From Toxorhynchites rutilus septentrionalis (taxonomy: Eukaryota > Arthropoda > Insecta > Diptera > Culicidae), in contig NC_073746.1 in the NCBI RefSeq assembly GCF_029784135.1, forward strand, positions 105,338,661 to 105,402,660: 64,000 bases of DNA, in the 5' to 3' direction. Under the pieces are notes generated by a model. That model did no database searches. It was not told where the DNA came from and saw only the letters and a program-made list of their open reading frames with translations. The first letter of the stretch is position 1; every line of letters begins with the position of its first letter. This document shows, one piece after another, positions 33,118 to 46,000 of the stretch. A program made the translations under genes and the position numbers.

Positions 33118-35128
33118 TTATAGGAGGTTGTGTCCAAGATACGACCGCATTGTTGACGTAGAACTACGCTGTTATTTTATATAAGTCGCTTGTTTATACC
33201 TTCGGATATTATTCTATAATGCTGTGAAATTTTAGAAACAACTGCTTAGTAGAATAAACTCTGAAACGGTTTTTTCATTGTAGAATCAGTTGACGATAAT
33301 TGATTGATGATTCATTTTTGCCCTCGCAAAACAATACACTAGCTGATCGTATGTCGCAATTTATTTCATGTCAATGCATTGAAAATTTACCTCGAACGCT
33401 ATTCCGGTGGCCTTTTTCGCAATTGACATAGACTCGGCTACAACCGATTATATACATGTTGAACCAGCACCATTATTCCACATCTCATAACTACAACAAT
33501 ATATTTTTGGCACCGCATGGAAACTCCAACAACTTTTCAACAATGACAACACTCGCAAGTATCAAATATCACGCTACATGTTATTTAGTATTGCCTCAAA
33601 GGTATCGCACCTTTAGGCATCGTTCCTACAACGTAAACCAAGCGCCAAACAAGCGTTCGCCATAGCATGCATACAGAACCATACATTGGTGGCTTGAAAC
33701 TACTAGGAATATAAACAATTCACATCATTTTGCGCTATTCTCAAAAGAGACGCTTCTGTTAATATTACTGGCTTCGAGAAAAGTTGCATTACTTTCTCAT
33801 GCTCGAGAGAAGCGCAGCTGTCACCCTTTGTGGAGGAAGTTTTGTTACTGGCTAGCGAAACTTAATCACATACAAAATTCCAGAACGACATTTACTTTCT
33901 CAGTGACTAAACAAGCGAAATAAACTATTTTTGTTCATAACAACCTCGAAAATAGTAGCAATGCTTCATTATGATCAATATTAGCGCAAATGCAATCCTA
34001 GTTGAAGGCAGTTTTGCGTCTGGCACGCGAACCCAGTAAGACATTCAAGATGCTTGGTACTCCCCAAATAATTTTTTGGCGCGCAACCTTAACCCTTGCT
34101 TCGCCATAACGTCAGTTTAATGCATTGATGCATTCTCAAAGGCACCAACGAAGCCCTTATGATGACGGAAAACAAACAATGTTAACTGCATGTAAATGAC
34201 TGAATCACGCCACACAGCTTGTACTCTGCTGTACCACCCATCGATGCAAATTCGCTGATGAGTTTGTCAAGAGCGACCGCCTTCACCACCAGCGGGGGGA
34301 GTTTGATTTTGGTTGCTGCCTGCGTAACGGTGTTTATATTTTCGACCGACCCGCCGAAATCGCCAACTTCGCTGTTGTTCGATGCGTTGGCTCGGTTCAG
34401 TGCGAGCGCTTTTCACTGCACCAACATCGCGTGCATCGTTAGATGACGCATGCCTCGAAATTTTATTGCCCCTGGCAATGCGTTCGTTTTTTGCAGGGCT
34501 CGAGCCTGCCTTCCTCTTCTTCTTGCTCATCACACACTACGCGAAGCGTCCAATTTATGATGCGGAACGAATAACACACGATACGAATAACGCAAAAAAC
34601 GAACAGAAAAACCAAACGACGATATCCAAGTTGGATTACCACTGGTGGGGTCCAATATTAGATCGAAGCGCAGCGAAAGCAAAGTGAACTGGATTGCTCA
34701 ACAGTCCGATGCCGAATGAAAGTTTGCCTCAGCGAGCTCCACTGTTTATACTCTAGGCAAGTATTCCCCTTCATTCTTCTACTTTTCCTTTGTTCACGGA
34801 AACTTTAAATCCTACGATTTCCCCTTCGTTGGTCGTCGATAAGTTGCTCGTTATTGACAGCTCTGTTCGGGAAAGCACACAAATGGACAGAACAAATGTA
34901 TGGGAAAATAGAAACGCTTAAAGTTTTCATGAATTTTAACCATTTACAAACCGGGGGATTCTAATGTATAACATATTAAGCAAATCTTACGGTATTCCCG
35001 ATTCGTTTAATATGCAAATCGCCAAAATCCATTCACGGAAAAAATAGTTATTAACGTTAACTTTATTTCATAAAAACGTGACCTGTTTTCTGATTTGGCA
35101 CCCTTAATGAAAGACGTAGTTCTACGTC
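33118..35128 (-). mobile_element. Composite-family element carrying a LINE ORF1 fragment
   Basis: AAAA flanks both ends (before 33118, and 35129-35132). The right end is the shared 5' module in reverse (aatgaaagacgtagttctacgtc). The left end begins ttataggaggttgtg, which recurs at 63622 in a second copy with an internal deletion. The interior holds an antisense LINE ORF1 piece at 34200-34533 and no transposase. Confidence 0.65.
34200..34533 (-). pseudogene. LINE ORF1 N-terminal fragment, frameshifted
   Basis: The frame starts at 34533 with a basic, lysine-rich N-terminus (MMSKKKRKAGSS). After one frame change near 34400 it continues with KIKLPPLVVKAV and a following LDKLISEF segment. The IKLPPLVV type of motif is typical of the gag-like ORF1 of insect non-LTR elements. 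Only about 110 codons are present, and no zinc knuckles. It is probably captured or left by an old LINE insertion inside the composite element. Confidence 0.45.
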
Positions 35129-35133
35129 AAAAA

Positions 35134-36419
35134 CGCTGAAGATCCCATCCCCCACGTAGTGGGTGGGTGTGCGTACGCTAGGTGCGAGGTTTCACTTCAC
35201 AGCGTGTAAACAAGGTAGACATTTTAGCAGACGTATCTGATAACAATCACGTGATGTGCCACTTGCGGTACGTGGTTTGCTACACAATACTAATGGTGTT
35301 TGTTTTTCAGGGGTATAACACAAATTTTAGATAGAAGAAAACAAATTGCCTAGTGAATAAATGTCAGCATGTGTTTCACTCTTAATTTGCAGAGAGTGAT
35401 TGCGTTGACAGCACAGAATACACAGAGCGTTGCAAATCATCAACAAAACGACTTCGACAGGGCTTCCGCTATTAGCGGCTATCACATTTCGTTTATCTCA
35501 CGAAAAACTAAAAAACTACAAAATAACATTTCGATATCACTCTAAGCGGTAGTTGAAAGTGGTTTCCCCCCATAAATAATCATTGCTGATCCATTGTAAC
35601 GAGCTATTCGCCAAATGGGGACCAAACACAGCTTGGCGAGTCATTGGCGAGTTGAACAAACCGCCCTTTGCGGAATCTATAAAGGTAAAATTTTATCACC
35701 TACCACTGGACGAGAGTTTTACGAGCGAAAATCAATTAGGCACGAGCAATTTGTTAAATTGAGCAATCACGATTAGATTATGGCATGAATAGATGCCTAT
35801 ACGTGCGGGTGGGCGGTGTGTGTGTTTGTCATTATGGACGAATAAATATATGATTTGGTTTGTTTTGCTTTAGTATTCCTGAACACATAATTCAATGGGC
35901 TTGCGATGAACGGGAGGAAAAAGCTGCTGGTTTGGCGAATGAATAGATAATGTATTTTGTTGCGGTTAGAGTTTAGCACTAGTATTAATGGCCTTGTAGT
36001 ATCAATAAAATTGAGTGTTTGCGATCAACATAGCCGAATTGGTCATAAGCATGTGTTGCTTATGGCGGTTTTCATAAACCGAAAATTTATTGCTTTTTAT
36101 TCCGAGTGGAATGTTAACGAATTATGACGGCCACTGAAGCAGCAGGACTTTTTCATAAATTGTTGTAAAGCAATTTTATAGAATGTCGTTACATCAGCTA
36201 TAAACAACTATGAGCTAATCACATAAATCCAAAGATCTAAATTAAGAGTGAGTGATTGACGCAAAAATCATGACACATGAATCACTGTTCAACAATATTC
36301 AAAGCTTGCAGCATGAGGCACATCCAAAATAAAGTACGCTCTATCGACATTTTTGTAATTATCTAGTTTACACAAATAGATTGTGTATACAAGGTGTGAT
36401 AGCCTCTGGGTTTAGATGG
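35134..36419. other. Gene-free region
   Basis: No element end, long frame or internal repeat is supported. It may be host intergenic DNA. Confidence 0.4.
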
Positions 36420-36423
36420 TTTT

Positions 36424-37516
36424 GACATAAGACTATGTCTTTGATTTCTATATAGGGGGGGTCACTCTACGAAAAATGTAACGATTCATTAAGAGTTTTC
36501 AAACGCATATTACTCAAAATAGTAATTGCAACATATGTTGTGTTGTATACAATTAGAAAGGAAATTTATCCAGCAGTTTTTTGTTTGGAATATGAACGAA
36601 AAATATAGTAAAAAAGTTAAACAATTTGACGATTGAAATGGGTATGCTTTTTCGATTGCACTAACCATTCACTTTCCTCCCTGACGCAACAAGCAATCTT
36701 TTTGCCTACATTCGGGCGTTAGTTCATAATGTTAATCGATGTGTGTTATGAATTATTATCCATTTTCCGGTAATAGGCATTTACCAGTTGTTGTATTGTA
36801 TGCTGTCCAATCAATTCGTGCTCAATTTACGTTTTTATCATGTAGGTCTTGCTACTAACAATTTATGTAATGTTGGTCCAGGATATCATGATATAAAGTA
36901 TGTTATTTGGTAATGTAACAAATGCAATTAAATAATTTAACTGGCTGCTGATTCAGAGGCTCGAAAGGGTATACTCACGCATATCAGATTACGATAGCAT
37001 GAGTAGTCGTGATTCTCATAAATGTATGTCTTCCTTAAAAGCCCGCTTCACTTCCTCGAAAGCACTTGCTTATTCTCCTAGTTATAAAGTTATTACAACC
37101 CCCTACAAACAATGTTTCGAACAACGTGGTTACTAAGGAGAAATACTGTTTTTATCAATAATGTATTTCTGTAGTCATAGATTTATTTGACTTAAAAATG
37201 ATAAACGATGGTTCCTTGTTTTTTTCTGCATAATTTAACAAATAGAAGAAAAGGGTAATAATGGCTTCAATGGTATTGTTATTTACATTTCTGAACAGAA
37301 TGTGGTACCAGATTCTACCACGTTATCTCATCTAATCCGTTTGAAGGATACCAGTTCATATAGGAAACAGTTTTTTCAGGGTTTCCATTTTATGTATCAA
37401 AAGTGAGAAGGAAAGAAAATACAGATTTTGAATAATGAAAAAACTCAACTCAAATGCACACAATCACAGTCCTATGTAAAGATTCCGTCCGTGCTCATAG
37501 GCTCAGACCCATCAAC
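36424..37516 (+). mobile_element. Composite-family element with antisense LINE piece (full copy)
   Basis: TTTT flanks both ends (36420-36423 and 37517-37520). The 5' module is gacataagactatgtc, then tttgatttctatatagg. The 3' end is cccatcaac. A piece at about 36830-36910 translates like a decayed YHDIEHVVW segment of LINE ORF2 and is collinear with the piece at 28935-28995. No transposase is encoded. Confidence 0.7.
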
Positions 37517-37544
37517 TTTTTTGACTCATGTATCGCACAAATAA

Positions 37545-38335
37545 TTAGTTTTGCGTCTAAAATTTGAGTTTTTTAAAAATTGAAAAATCGACGGAAATCG
37601 GTGTTTTAAAAAAAAATTGGATACTAAATGTCTTAAAATTGCATGACACGTCGAGGCTTACAGTTATTTAAAAAAAAATTCTTGTCAAAAATCGACCTTT
37701 CAGACGAAGAAATACCAACCGCCAAAAACAATTTTTTCTTGACAAAATTTTTTTCCGAGATAACAGTGAATCTCGACGAGAAATGCAATGAATTTTGGCA
37801 TCAACAATTGTTTTGGAAAACCCCGATTTTCGGTGATCTTTCTTTTTCTTCTTCTTTTTGGCTTTAAGAGGGTTTAAACTTTTCAGTTCATTCGCCTCTA
37901 GTTAGGTGATCTTTCGTTTTTCAAAAGAACTCAAATCTTAACGTCTGTGACACCAATAAATGAAGTTCGAATGAGCTAATATTTTGCCTAAGGTATATTA
38001 TCGTGCAAATCAACATTTTGCAGCAAGTTCGGAATGAAAAATCGAGATAACTTTTTTTATTAGTACCCAAAACCATATGTTTCGTCTCGTATTCCAAAAA
38101 AACTAAGTCCCAGAGTGTCCGTTTCTGACAATTTTTTTTTTTCGAGATGGCACTAGATCTCGACGTTACATGCAAAAACAATTTTCGAACACCCCGATTT
38201 CCTCTACTCCCCTCTTGGGTGATTTTAAATTGCATGAAACCTCGATTTGGCATAGGGTGTTTTTTCGAGATGGTGAACATTTTTATGAGGTAACGTTTTG
38301 AAATTAGAGATGATCCTTTTCATTGGCCCCCTAAT
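37545..38335. mobile_element. Degenerate foldback related to 12979-14196
   Basis: It contains inverted blocks such as aaccccgattt with tcgagataac, matching the larger foldback's arms. The right end reads cattggccccctaat. The left end is not clear. A 55-bp segment at about 37850-37902 (ggctttaagagggtttaaac) is also found at about 49250-49296 and may be a SINE tail scrap. Confidence 0.55.
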
Positions 38336-38339
38336 GTAC

Positions 38340-38640
38340 ATACATAACAATCCATGTTCTTAACATCTACAAAGTGTCACAATACATGAAGTTTTCCATT
38401 AAGTCTTTCCTCAAGCATGGGTGACAACTTTTGTTCATATTGCATACCTTTTGGCATACCTTGGAAAAAGTGCAAATTGATACATTGTTGAATGAAGTAT
38501 GAGATTGATAAGGTTCCTTGCCGTGGTGGCTGAGAGCAAACACACCACCGCGAATCATTCATTAATACTAACAATCGTTCACAATTGAAAATGATTAAAT
38601 GAATAAGAAAAAATCTCACGTCTTCCAAAGTAAACAAACT
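38340..38640. repeat. Dispersed repeat E, copy 1
   Basis: It matches 63310-63600, sharing gagttttccattaa-like, caagcatgg, tgacaacttttgtt and gtggtggctgagagca blocks. No coding is seen. Confidence 0.6.
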
Positions 38641-38892
38641 GGAACGCCCTGCGATCAGATGTGTTGGTATTGATTCAGCAGAATAAAAAAATGTTCGTTA
38701 TGGCCAAAGTCCTATTTTTCGAACACTCAATTTTCCCGGCAGTTTTTTTTCCTGTTGGGAGCGCAATCAAATGAGTTTTGCCCTACATTACAATGTGTGT
38801 TTTTTTTTATCAAAGTAATACTGTAGAAAAGTTCATATTTTTGTATTTTATTGTTTTTTTTTTTAATTAAAAAGAAATTGAAAATACCTTCC

Positions 38893-40385
38893 AGACCAGA
38901 GATGCCAATTAATTTTTTGGAAAAACTGGAAAAATTTGAAAAACCTGGAAAACGCTGGAAATATTTTTCAAAAAAAAACGTGAAAAAGCTGGAAGAATAG
39001 GTTTTTTCTTAATGAAAATTAGGATATATAGTGACAGTGTCAGTATGTAGCATTGGTTCTTACGTATTAACGCCACCGGAACGTAGTTTTCATTATGAAT
39101 CTATTTTTTCATGATGGAATTTATTCTGAGACCAATGTTGGACCCGCCTGGGTTCCTTATCCTCGTTAGATCAGCAGAAAACAATATATTCAGCTTAAGA
39201 ATGCGGCAGAATCAGAAATGTTGAATTTTTTTTTTCTCAATTTGGGAGGAGTAAATTGTTGTCATCCCTTTTCAGTGACAAAATTTTACCCCAAAAGAAA
39301 AAAGCATCCGTCCGTTCGTTCACAGCAGGAATTCTCAAACTATTTTGGGCGAGAGGCTTCTTTTTCAGGATTGAAGTAATACCACAGCCAAATGTCTTTA
39401 AAAATTTCATATCTCGTTTTTTTCTTATTCATGCAAAATACTTACCAATTTTAAAAAATTGCATTAAATAATTTTCTCATCAATATTCAACAAAAAAAGA
39501 GACATAAAACTCAGTAAATATCAAGTGTGATTTTAATCATTATTACAAATTATTGAAGTATGTAATATTTTTTTGAAAAAAAAAACCTTTAAATCGCAAG
39601 TTCAAGATAAAATACATAAAATTCAGTGTGATGGATGAACCTGGTGACTTTCTACCAATCTAATGTAGTCTTTTGGATGAAATTAGTAGATGAGATGATT
39701 CAAGTTCCAACGAATTTCAGAATGCAAATAAACTTGCAACTTTCTACAAAAATATTAGTCATTCCTATAACAAGTTGGTAAGTAACACAAATTATACAGC
39801 ATCCTGGAAGTTTTAAATAATAACTTTTGTTAACACGTTAAGCCCCGATATTCTCTTGCTGCACTTTCCATTCAGCGCTCATCAAGAGCATTTGCACAAT
39901 ATCAGTTTCGGTCCCAATTCCCATAGATACTTATTGTATAAATAGACAATTGTCAGCAATTCGACTAGAAAGTACTCACATTTTGTAAAACATTCGAAAA
40001 AACCGTACATGTTTTTATTTTATTATTTTATAACTGTCAGTCCCAGTCAGTCAGCACTTTTCTACCAAAAAGCTCAACGTCGGCCCTTAGGGACCGACGC
40101 TGGGTTCAACGTGTTAATTAATAGGCGTCGATTATTAGACCTCGTGGACCCCCAAAACGAGTTTTCGTTTATGTTGACCCCTGGGAATCTGATATTCACC
40201 CCAAGGAGCGGTCAGGAGCGGAAGAAAAGAATATTATTTTGGGGAGTAAACATGAAAATGCCTTAAAAACCAAAAAAGCTGGCTAAAACTGTGAAAATTT
40301 AAAAAAAAAGCTGGAGATTTTTTGCCTTTAGCTGTTTCACTGAAATATACAGAAAAAACTGGAACGTTGCCAACTGTGTTCTAGA
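38893..40385. mobile_element. Possible hAT-type non-autonomous element
   Basis: The ends are imperfect inverted repeats: cagagatgccaa at 38897 and ttggcaac...gtg on the right, each followed inward by an aaaaactgga-type block. CAGAGATGCCAA-like ends are common in hAT elements. A clear 8-bp target duplication is not seen, so the assignment is tentative. A TTAA MITE (39834-40113) is nested inside. Confidence 0.35.
39834..40113. mobile_element. TTAA-flanked MITE (piggyBac-like)
   Basis: TTAA lies just outside each end (39830-39833 and 40114-40117). The inverted ends are cacgttaagcccc and gggttcaacgtg. A second palindrome (cggcccttagggaccg) lies near the right end. 280 bp, no coding. Confidence 0.65.
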
Positions 40386-40389
40386 CATA

Positions 40390-41395
40390 CTTGCTTTAAA
40401 TTTAAATTTACTGTTTAAAGAAGTTATTCAAAATTGAATGAAATATAATGGTAAGGGGGACCTAATAAATTGAACTATCTTTTGATGCAAAAAAATATTA
40501 TTTGGTTGTTTTCCAAAAACATGAAAAATTATCGAAGATACTATTCGATTTTTCGAACGCTTGGCGCAAAATGGGTTAACTGAAGGCTCACCAGGAATTG
40601 TTTAAAACTAAATTGCAGCGAAACTAAGAAAGATAGAAGTTGGATGTCAAAGAACAAATCGAAGAGCGGTGGGAAAGCTTAAATTAGGTTGATAGAAACA
40701 GTCAAGTTTATTATGCATTTTTAGGATAAAAAACAAAAAAAATAACTCTGTTATTGTTTAAATTGAAGTATGAGCGTGAAAGGTTCTTTTTTTCATCAAA
40801 TATGATCGCACGTCATGAAACATTCCGGATATAGCACAATTCCACCCCAAATCAGCCAGCCGGATTTTGAGTTATGATTGTTTGAAAGAAAGATCAATGA
40901 TTTTGAATATATATTCCAATTTAAGGAAATCGAAGAAGGTCTCGTCAAAATTTGCTGTTTTCGGCTGATTTGGGGGGGTCGTTATTGCTCTATATGTAAT
41001 TTTTTATGTGTGAAAAGTACTTTCTGATTTTGAGAGAATTAATGACATGTTGAGAAGAACTTAAATTGTATTTCTTTGGAAACTCATGTTTCCTGAAACT
41101 TGAATACAGTTTCCTACATTCAATATTCTGTTTTTCGAAATAATCAACCAAATGTTTTACAAAAAAAAGGGGTTTCAATGTTTTTTACTGAAATTAAAAC
41201 AGACCAAAAAGTAGTACATTTTTTTCGATGCGGGTAATATGGACATATAGTGGGGGAACATGGACATATTTGTACACGAAGCGTAGAAGTTCATCGCTCG
41301 TGAGAGGAATTATTTTATTCAACCAAGGTCAGAGCTCATCACGAATGTTCGTTGAATGATGAAAAAATCGAATTGATCCACCTAGAAGTGATATT
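40390..41395. other. Gene-free region
   Basis: AT-rich, with no supported frame, TIR or repeat. Confidence 0.35.
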
Positions 41396-41399
41396 GTAC

Positions 41400-41900
41400 T
41401 TTTCAGCCGTTTAAACGGACAGACCCTCAACTATTTCGCTTTTGGTTCCAGTCAGCTACTAGACAGTCCACCTTTGGCGATTTAGTTTCCTTTTATAGAC
41501 GCAGGGCATTCCTTAGGAATAGATTAAACAGATTTTTCACAGCCCATCTCACTCCCACTGGCAATTGTCCGTTTCACCCCACCAGTACAATTATTTCAAT
41601 AATTCAAATTTTCCACTCACAAATGAATTAACTTTTCCGTACATACCTAATATCGCCTAACTGTTAACCCACAATCCGAAATATAACCATCAGCGAATTG
41701 AATTTAGAATCTAAACCACTCAAAATACGAAATATCGGAACCGCAAAAATTACATTCACACGCGGAATTATATTTGATTTTCGGTTTTTTTTCCCTTTTC
41801 CACTTTTGGTATTTATTTTCATGATATGGTTTAAATATCATAAAAGAAAAAAAAAAAAGAAGTTCTCATACCCTGAATTTTTAAATTCATAATGTCATTA
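41400..41900 (+). repeat. Dispersed repeat D, copy 2
   Basis: It is the inverted counterpart of 27090-27700, with the same block order. Both copies share a cagcccatctcactccc-type segment followed by ggcaattgtccg or ggcaactgtccg. Identity of the family is unknown. Confidence 0.6.
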
Positions 41901-42213
41901 TACAAATCAACCACCGGTCCATGTGTCCGTCTTACTCGCACCTCCCCTATTTAAAAATGTCATTTTTTTATTCGATTATATACAGGATTTGATTATATAT
42001 ACTGCCGTTCTACGCATAGTTGGCACATGTTCCAAAATCAGCAACTGAGAACAACGCAATCAAAGTTTCATTCCATATTTGTCTAGCAAAAGCATAAAGC
42101 AGTTCAGTTTAGCGGGGTTTTTTTATAAGCACTGTACTATTGTTTAATTAAATGTGATGTGATTCCCTCACTTAATCAAGCTTGATTACGGGCTTCAAAT
42201 TCATGGATTCACT

Positions 42214-42710
42214 ATTTTTTTTATCCCATTTATTTATTTAATAGGCTCATTAGCATTTTATATGTAACAGAGCCGGGTTTTTATCGTGTACGTGTACATA
42301 TGTTTATGTTTCTATAAATTGTAAATTACACAGTAGTAGTAGTAGCTATTTAGGCGTTAGGTTTTCTGTTCCATTACATTATGGTAAATTACACTGTAGT
42401 AGCCATTTAGGCGTAAGAGTTTTCTATCTGTTCTTCCATTGTTCAGCAGACCGGACAGCGGAGACAGTTGATATTGATCATTGTTGGGTTATTTATAGAA
42501 CAGCAGCCCGATGTTTCTTGCAGAGCAGAGCAGACGTATGGATGAATCGATCTTATTTCGACCGTGGATCGATCTCCATCGCTGATGATGGTTGCGTGGA
42601 CGTAGTTATTCTATAATAACACAAAGATGGTCAATTGAGGGCCCTGAGTTTGAACTCACGATTGATCGCTTAGTAAGCGAACGCGTAACCAAGTGGCTAC
42701 GAAGACCCCC
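42214..42710 (-). mobile_element. tRNA-derived SINE (copy 1)
   Basis: Read on the reverse strand it starts gggggtcttcgtagcc with a tRNA-like block: A-box-like tagccacttgg, a stem and loop (cgcttactaagcg) and B-box-like gagttcaaactc. It ends in an A-rich tail at about 42214. A near-identical copy in the other orientation starts at 60739. About 500 bp long. Confidence 0.72.
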
Positions 42711-42719
42711 TGACAATGG

Positions 42720-43289
42720 AACTTAATGTTATTTTTTTTTAAATGCTGGAAACTTTTTCAAACCGACAGATCGTACTCAAAACTAAGACCACTGACAGTG
42801 GTACCAACTTAAAAAAAATTTAAAATGTTCAGTGGAAGATTTCAAATTGCAAATTTCCAGTATATTATCTGACGATTTCCATTTTTTTTGTGCCTTCTAT
42901 TTTGATAATTCTGTCGCTGTGATAATTTTACCGAAGCGTAACACATTTTCGGTTCACCCAAGTCAATTATCGTAAGAAGGCTATCGCGTAAAAGCCGTCA
43001 CGAGCAGGCAGTAATCGTAGAACCAGCCTTTTTTAAGGCATAAAAAATCAAAAATGCCAAAGATTATGATAACGTGACCAATCTACAAATTCTCGAGCAT
43101 CTGAAAACCAATATGTGCTATGTCGGGACCATGAAATTATCTCAAATGAATTAAGCCGTCCTGCAGCCTGCAGGTCCTGCAGCGGCCATTTGAATGATGT
43201 TATATTTTACAATTCGATGGCACAATTCAAACAAAATCATTTAAAAAAATATTATTTAGATGTGTTTTCTTCATTCAAACCAATGCAAA
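42720..43289. other. Gene-free region
   Basis: No frame or element is supported here. Confidence 0.35.
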
Positions 43290-46000
43290 ATGTTCCAGGA
43301 AATGCATTTAAGTGGAAACTACCATCTAGAGCTCGACAATTAATCTCTAGACAAAAACTGTCTTCGAAGTTGTTACATATGATAGAGCGCTCATTTTCAT
43401 GTTATCAAAAATAGGGTGATCAAAATTATCGATGAAATGAAAAATCTAACTTTCTTATCGTTGTAGATAAAGGTAAACATGGTTCGACAATTTTATTGCC
43501 CCAGTTGTTCTTAGTAACATTGTAGAACAAAGTTTTTTTCCTCTTGAAATAACCGATATAACGGTTTTTTCTAAGTTACTCTAGGGTTGCCATGAAAAAC
43601 ACTGTTTTTCTGCTCTAACTTTTATATTTCGAATTCTACAAGCAAGCTGTCTTCAGAAGATTTTTAGAGCTTACTAAGATAAACATTTCACGATATTGCA
43701 GAACTTATCAATATCTCAACTCTACTCAAAGTTATTAATATTTCTTCTCCAAAAACATTCATTTGTTTTGTTTGTTTGTTGTTCTTTCTGGGGCAAATAT
43801 AAAAAATGTTTTTTGACAGCATTTGAAAGAGCACATTTGACTCTACATAATATTAAGTTTTCAAATCTATGTTATGTTTAGTATTGAGGTAAATTAAATT
43901 TGAAATCATGAGTTTATAGGTGAGGAAACATCAATAACTTTGAGTAGGATTAACAACTTCTGCATCGCTAAATGTTTGTCTTGATAAGCTCTAAAAGTCG
44001 TCCTAGGACAATTTTGATGTAAAGGTTATAAAAGTTAGAGCAAAGAACCCGTTTTTTTCATGGTGATCATAATGCAACTTATATAGAAAGCATTAAAAAC
44101 AACTTTATGGAAGATCTTTATTCTCTATACAAAAACTGTCTTCGGTAAAATTATTGTACATGATAGAACTCACATTCCAATGTTGTCAAAAATAAGGTAA
44201 CCAACATTTTAAGTGGAATAAAAAATTTAACTTTCTTATCTCTATAGATAGAGATAAACATAGTTCAAAAAGATTGTAGATCAAGTCATTTTAATCAACT
44301 TTATTAACTTTTTATTCTAAGTTGCTTTAGGGTGACATGAAAGAATGGATTTTTTGTTCTAACTTTTATATTTCAAATCCTACACCAAAATTGTTTTCGA
44401 ACGTCTTTCAGAGCTTTTCAAGATAAACATTTTGTGATGCAGAACTTGTCAATATCTTAATCCTACTCAAAGTTTTTAACGGTTTGTCACCCAAAAATTC
44501 ATGATTTCAATTTTAATTTACTCGATCACAAAAAAATATCATAGTTTAGAAAATGTCACATTATGTAGAGTCAAATATGGTCTTTCAAATGCCGCTAATA
44601 AACTTTTTTTTTATTGACGTAGGACTACGTCTTTCATTTCTATACCGGGGTGTAAAATCAAAGTTTCGAAACCGAAAGCGTTACGCCGGAGACCGAGATT
44701 TGAGCATTAATAGCTCCTAAACAACTGAACGAAATGGTATGATAAACACTTCATTCCAAAGATAAAATGTCTACGCGTTATATACTTGTTACTTTTTGAT
44801 CCAAAAACTTGTTTCAATAGCCTTAAAATTGTTCTCAAAACAGGCTATTGAAATCACCTATCGGTATATAAGCGAGCGCCGCTCGGAAATCTACTCAGTT
44901 CTAATTGAACAGCGATTGGAGAATGTTGTCGCTGTTGTGGTGAAGCTCTTCGTTTATTCCCCTCTAGATTGCCTTCAAAATTGCCATCGTAAACCACACC
45001 TCTCGACTCAATCACACACACAAAACATACTTAAGCGATATTCTGGTGGTGAGACGCATTCATTTTTCGTGAAGACATCGACAAGACAACATCGTTGCCT
45101 AACGTGCTGGACGAGGTGGACGGCGAAGGATCGACACACGCGCGGAATTCTTTCCGTTTGGATGTCATTCAGCATCGAGAAAGTTCCGGAAATATCTAAT
45201 CGTTGCTGGAAAATAATCTGCCTTGGAATTGAAATTACATTCAAGCGAAAGAGTTTATTTTAATGTTTTCTATCCATAAAATATCCATATAATACATTTG
45301 GGTTTGTGATTTGTCAATCAAGTACAGTTAGCAGGAAAGCTTCTGAAGATTATTCTTCAGAACAAGGTTTTTCGTATCCTATATTGGATGCATAAAACCT
45401 TGTGCCTCCAACGTAACGCTCTCGTTTTCGAAGTCCCCCAAATATTAATTTATTCATTCATTCAGAATGGATTCAGATTCAACTTCAAACAAATGATCTC
45501 TAAATTAACGATAGTCCTACGTCACCCCTGCGGTTATACCATAGATATAACCCACTTCCTGTTTTTTCCCCAGAAAAAACGACAAACAAATGAAAAGAGC
45601 ATTTTTTTGGGGAATTAATATTAATAACTTTGAGTAGAGTTGAGATATTGATAAGTTCTGCATCGCGAAATGTTTATCTTAGTAAGCTCTAAAAATCTTC
45701 TGAAGACATTTTGCATGTAGAATTTTAAATATAAAAGTTAGAGCAAAAAAACCCGTGGTGACCATAACCATAAAAAGCGTCGGTTATTTCAAGAGATAGA
45801 AAAAAAACTCTGTTCTACAAAGTTAAACAACTGGGGCTACAACAATTGCCTCTATCTATAAAGATAAGAATGTTATATTTTTTATTTCATCGATTATTCT
45901 GGTCACCCTATTTTTGACAACATAAAAATGAGCGCTCTGTCATATGAATATCTGTCGAGCTCTAGATGCTAATTTCCACATAAACGCACCTCCTGGACCA
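43290..46000. mobile_element. Multi-arm foldback element, interrupted by a composite element
   Basis: An arm at about 43300-43760 (with gagctcgacaatt, gatagagcgctcatttt and a tttgacaac-type block in reverse) is answered by its inverted copy at about 45605-45990. Two further diverged arms lie at 43895-44070 and 44090-44480 in alternating orientation. The composite element 44616-45561 sits between the third and fourth arms. No coding frame survives in the arms. Confidence 0.65.
44616..45561 (+). mobile_element. Compact composite-family element without H3
   Basis: It has the same two ends as the H3-bearing element: gacgtaggactacgtc at 44616 and ataacccacttcctg ending at 45561. TTTT follows the right end; the left flank is TATT, so the duplication is imperfect. 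Its order of blocks matches the first 300 bp and last 650 bp of the H3-bearing copy, but the H3 section is absent. It shows an uninterrupted version (cgttgctggaaaataatctg) of the site where the sibling inserted at 54027/58428. Confidence 0.8.

Noticed and set aside
42648..42710. A tRNA gene
   Set aside because: The block resembles a tRNA, but it is the head of a repeated SINE and the cloverleaf is imperfect.
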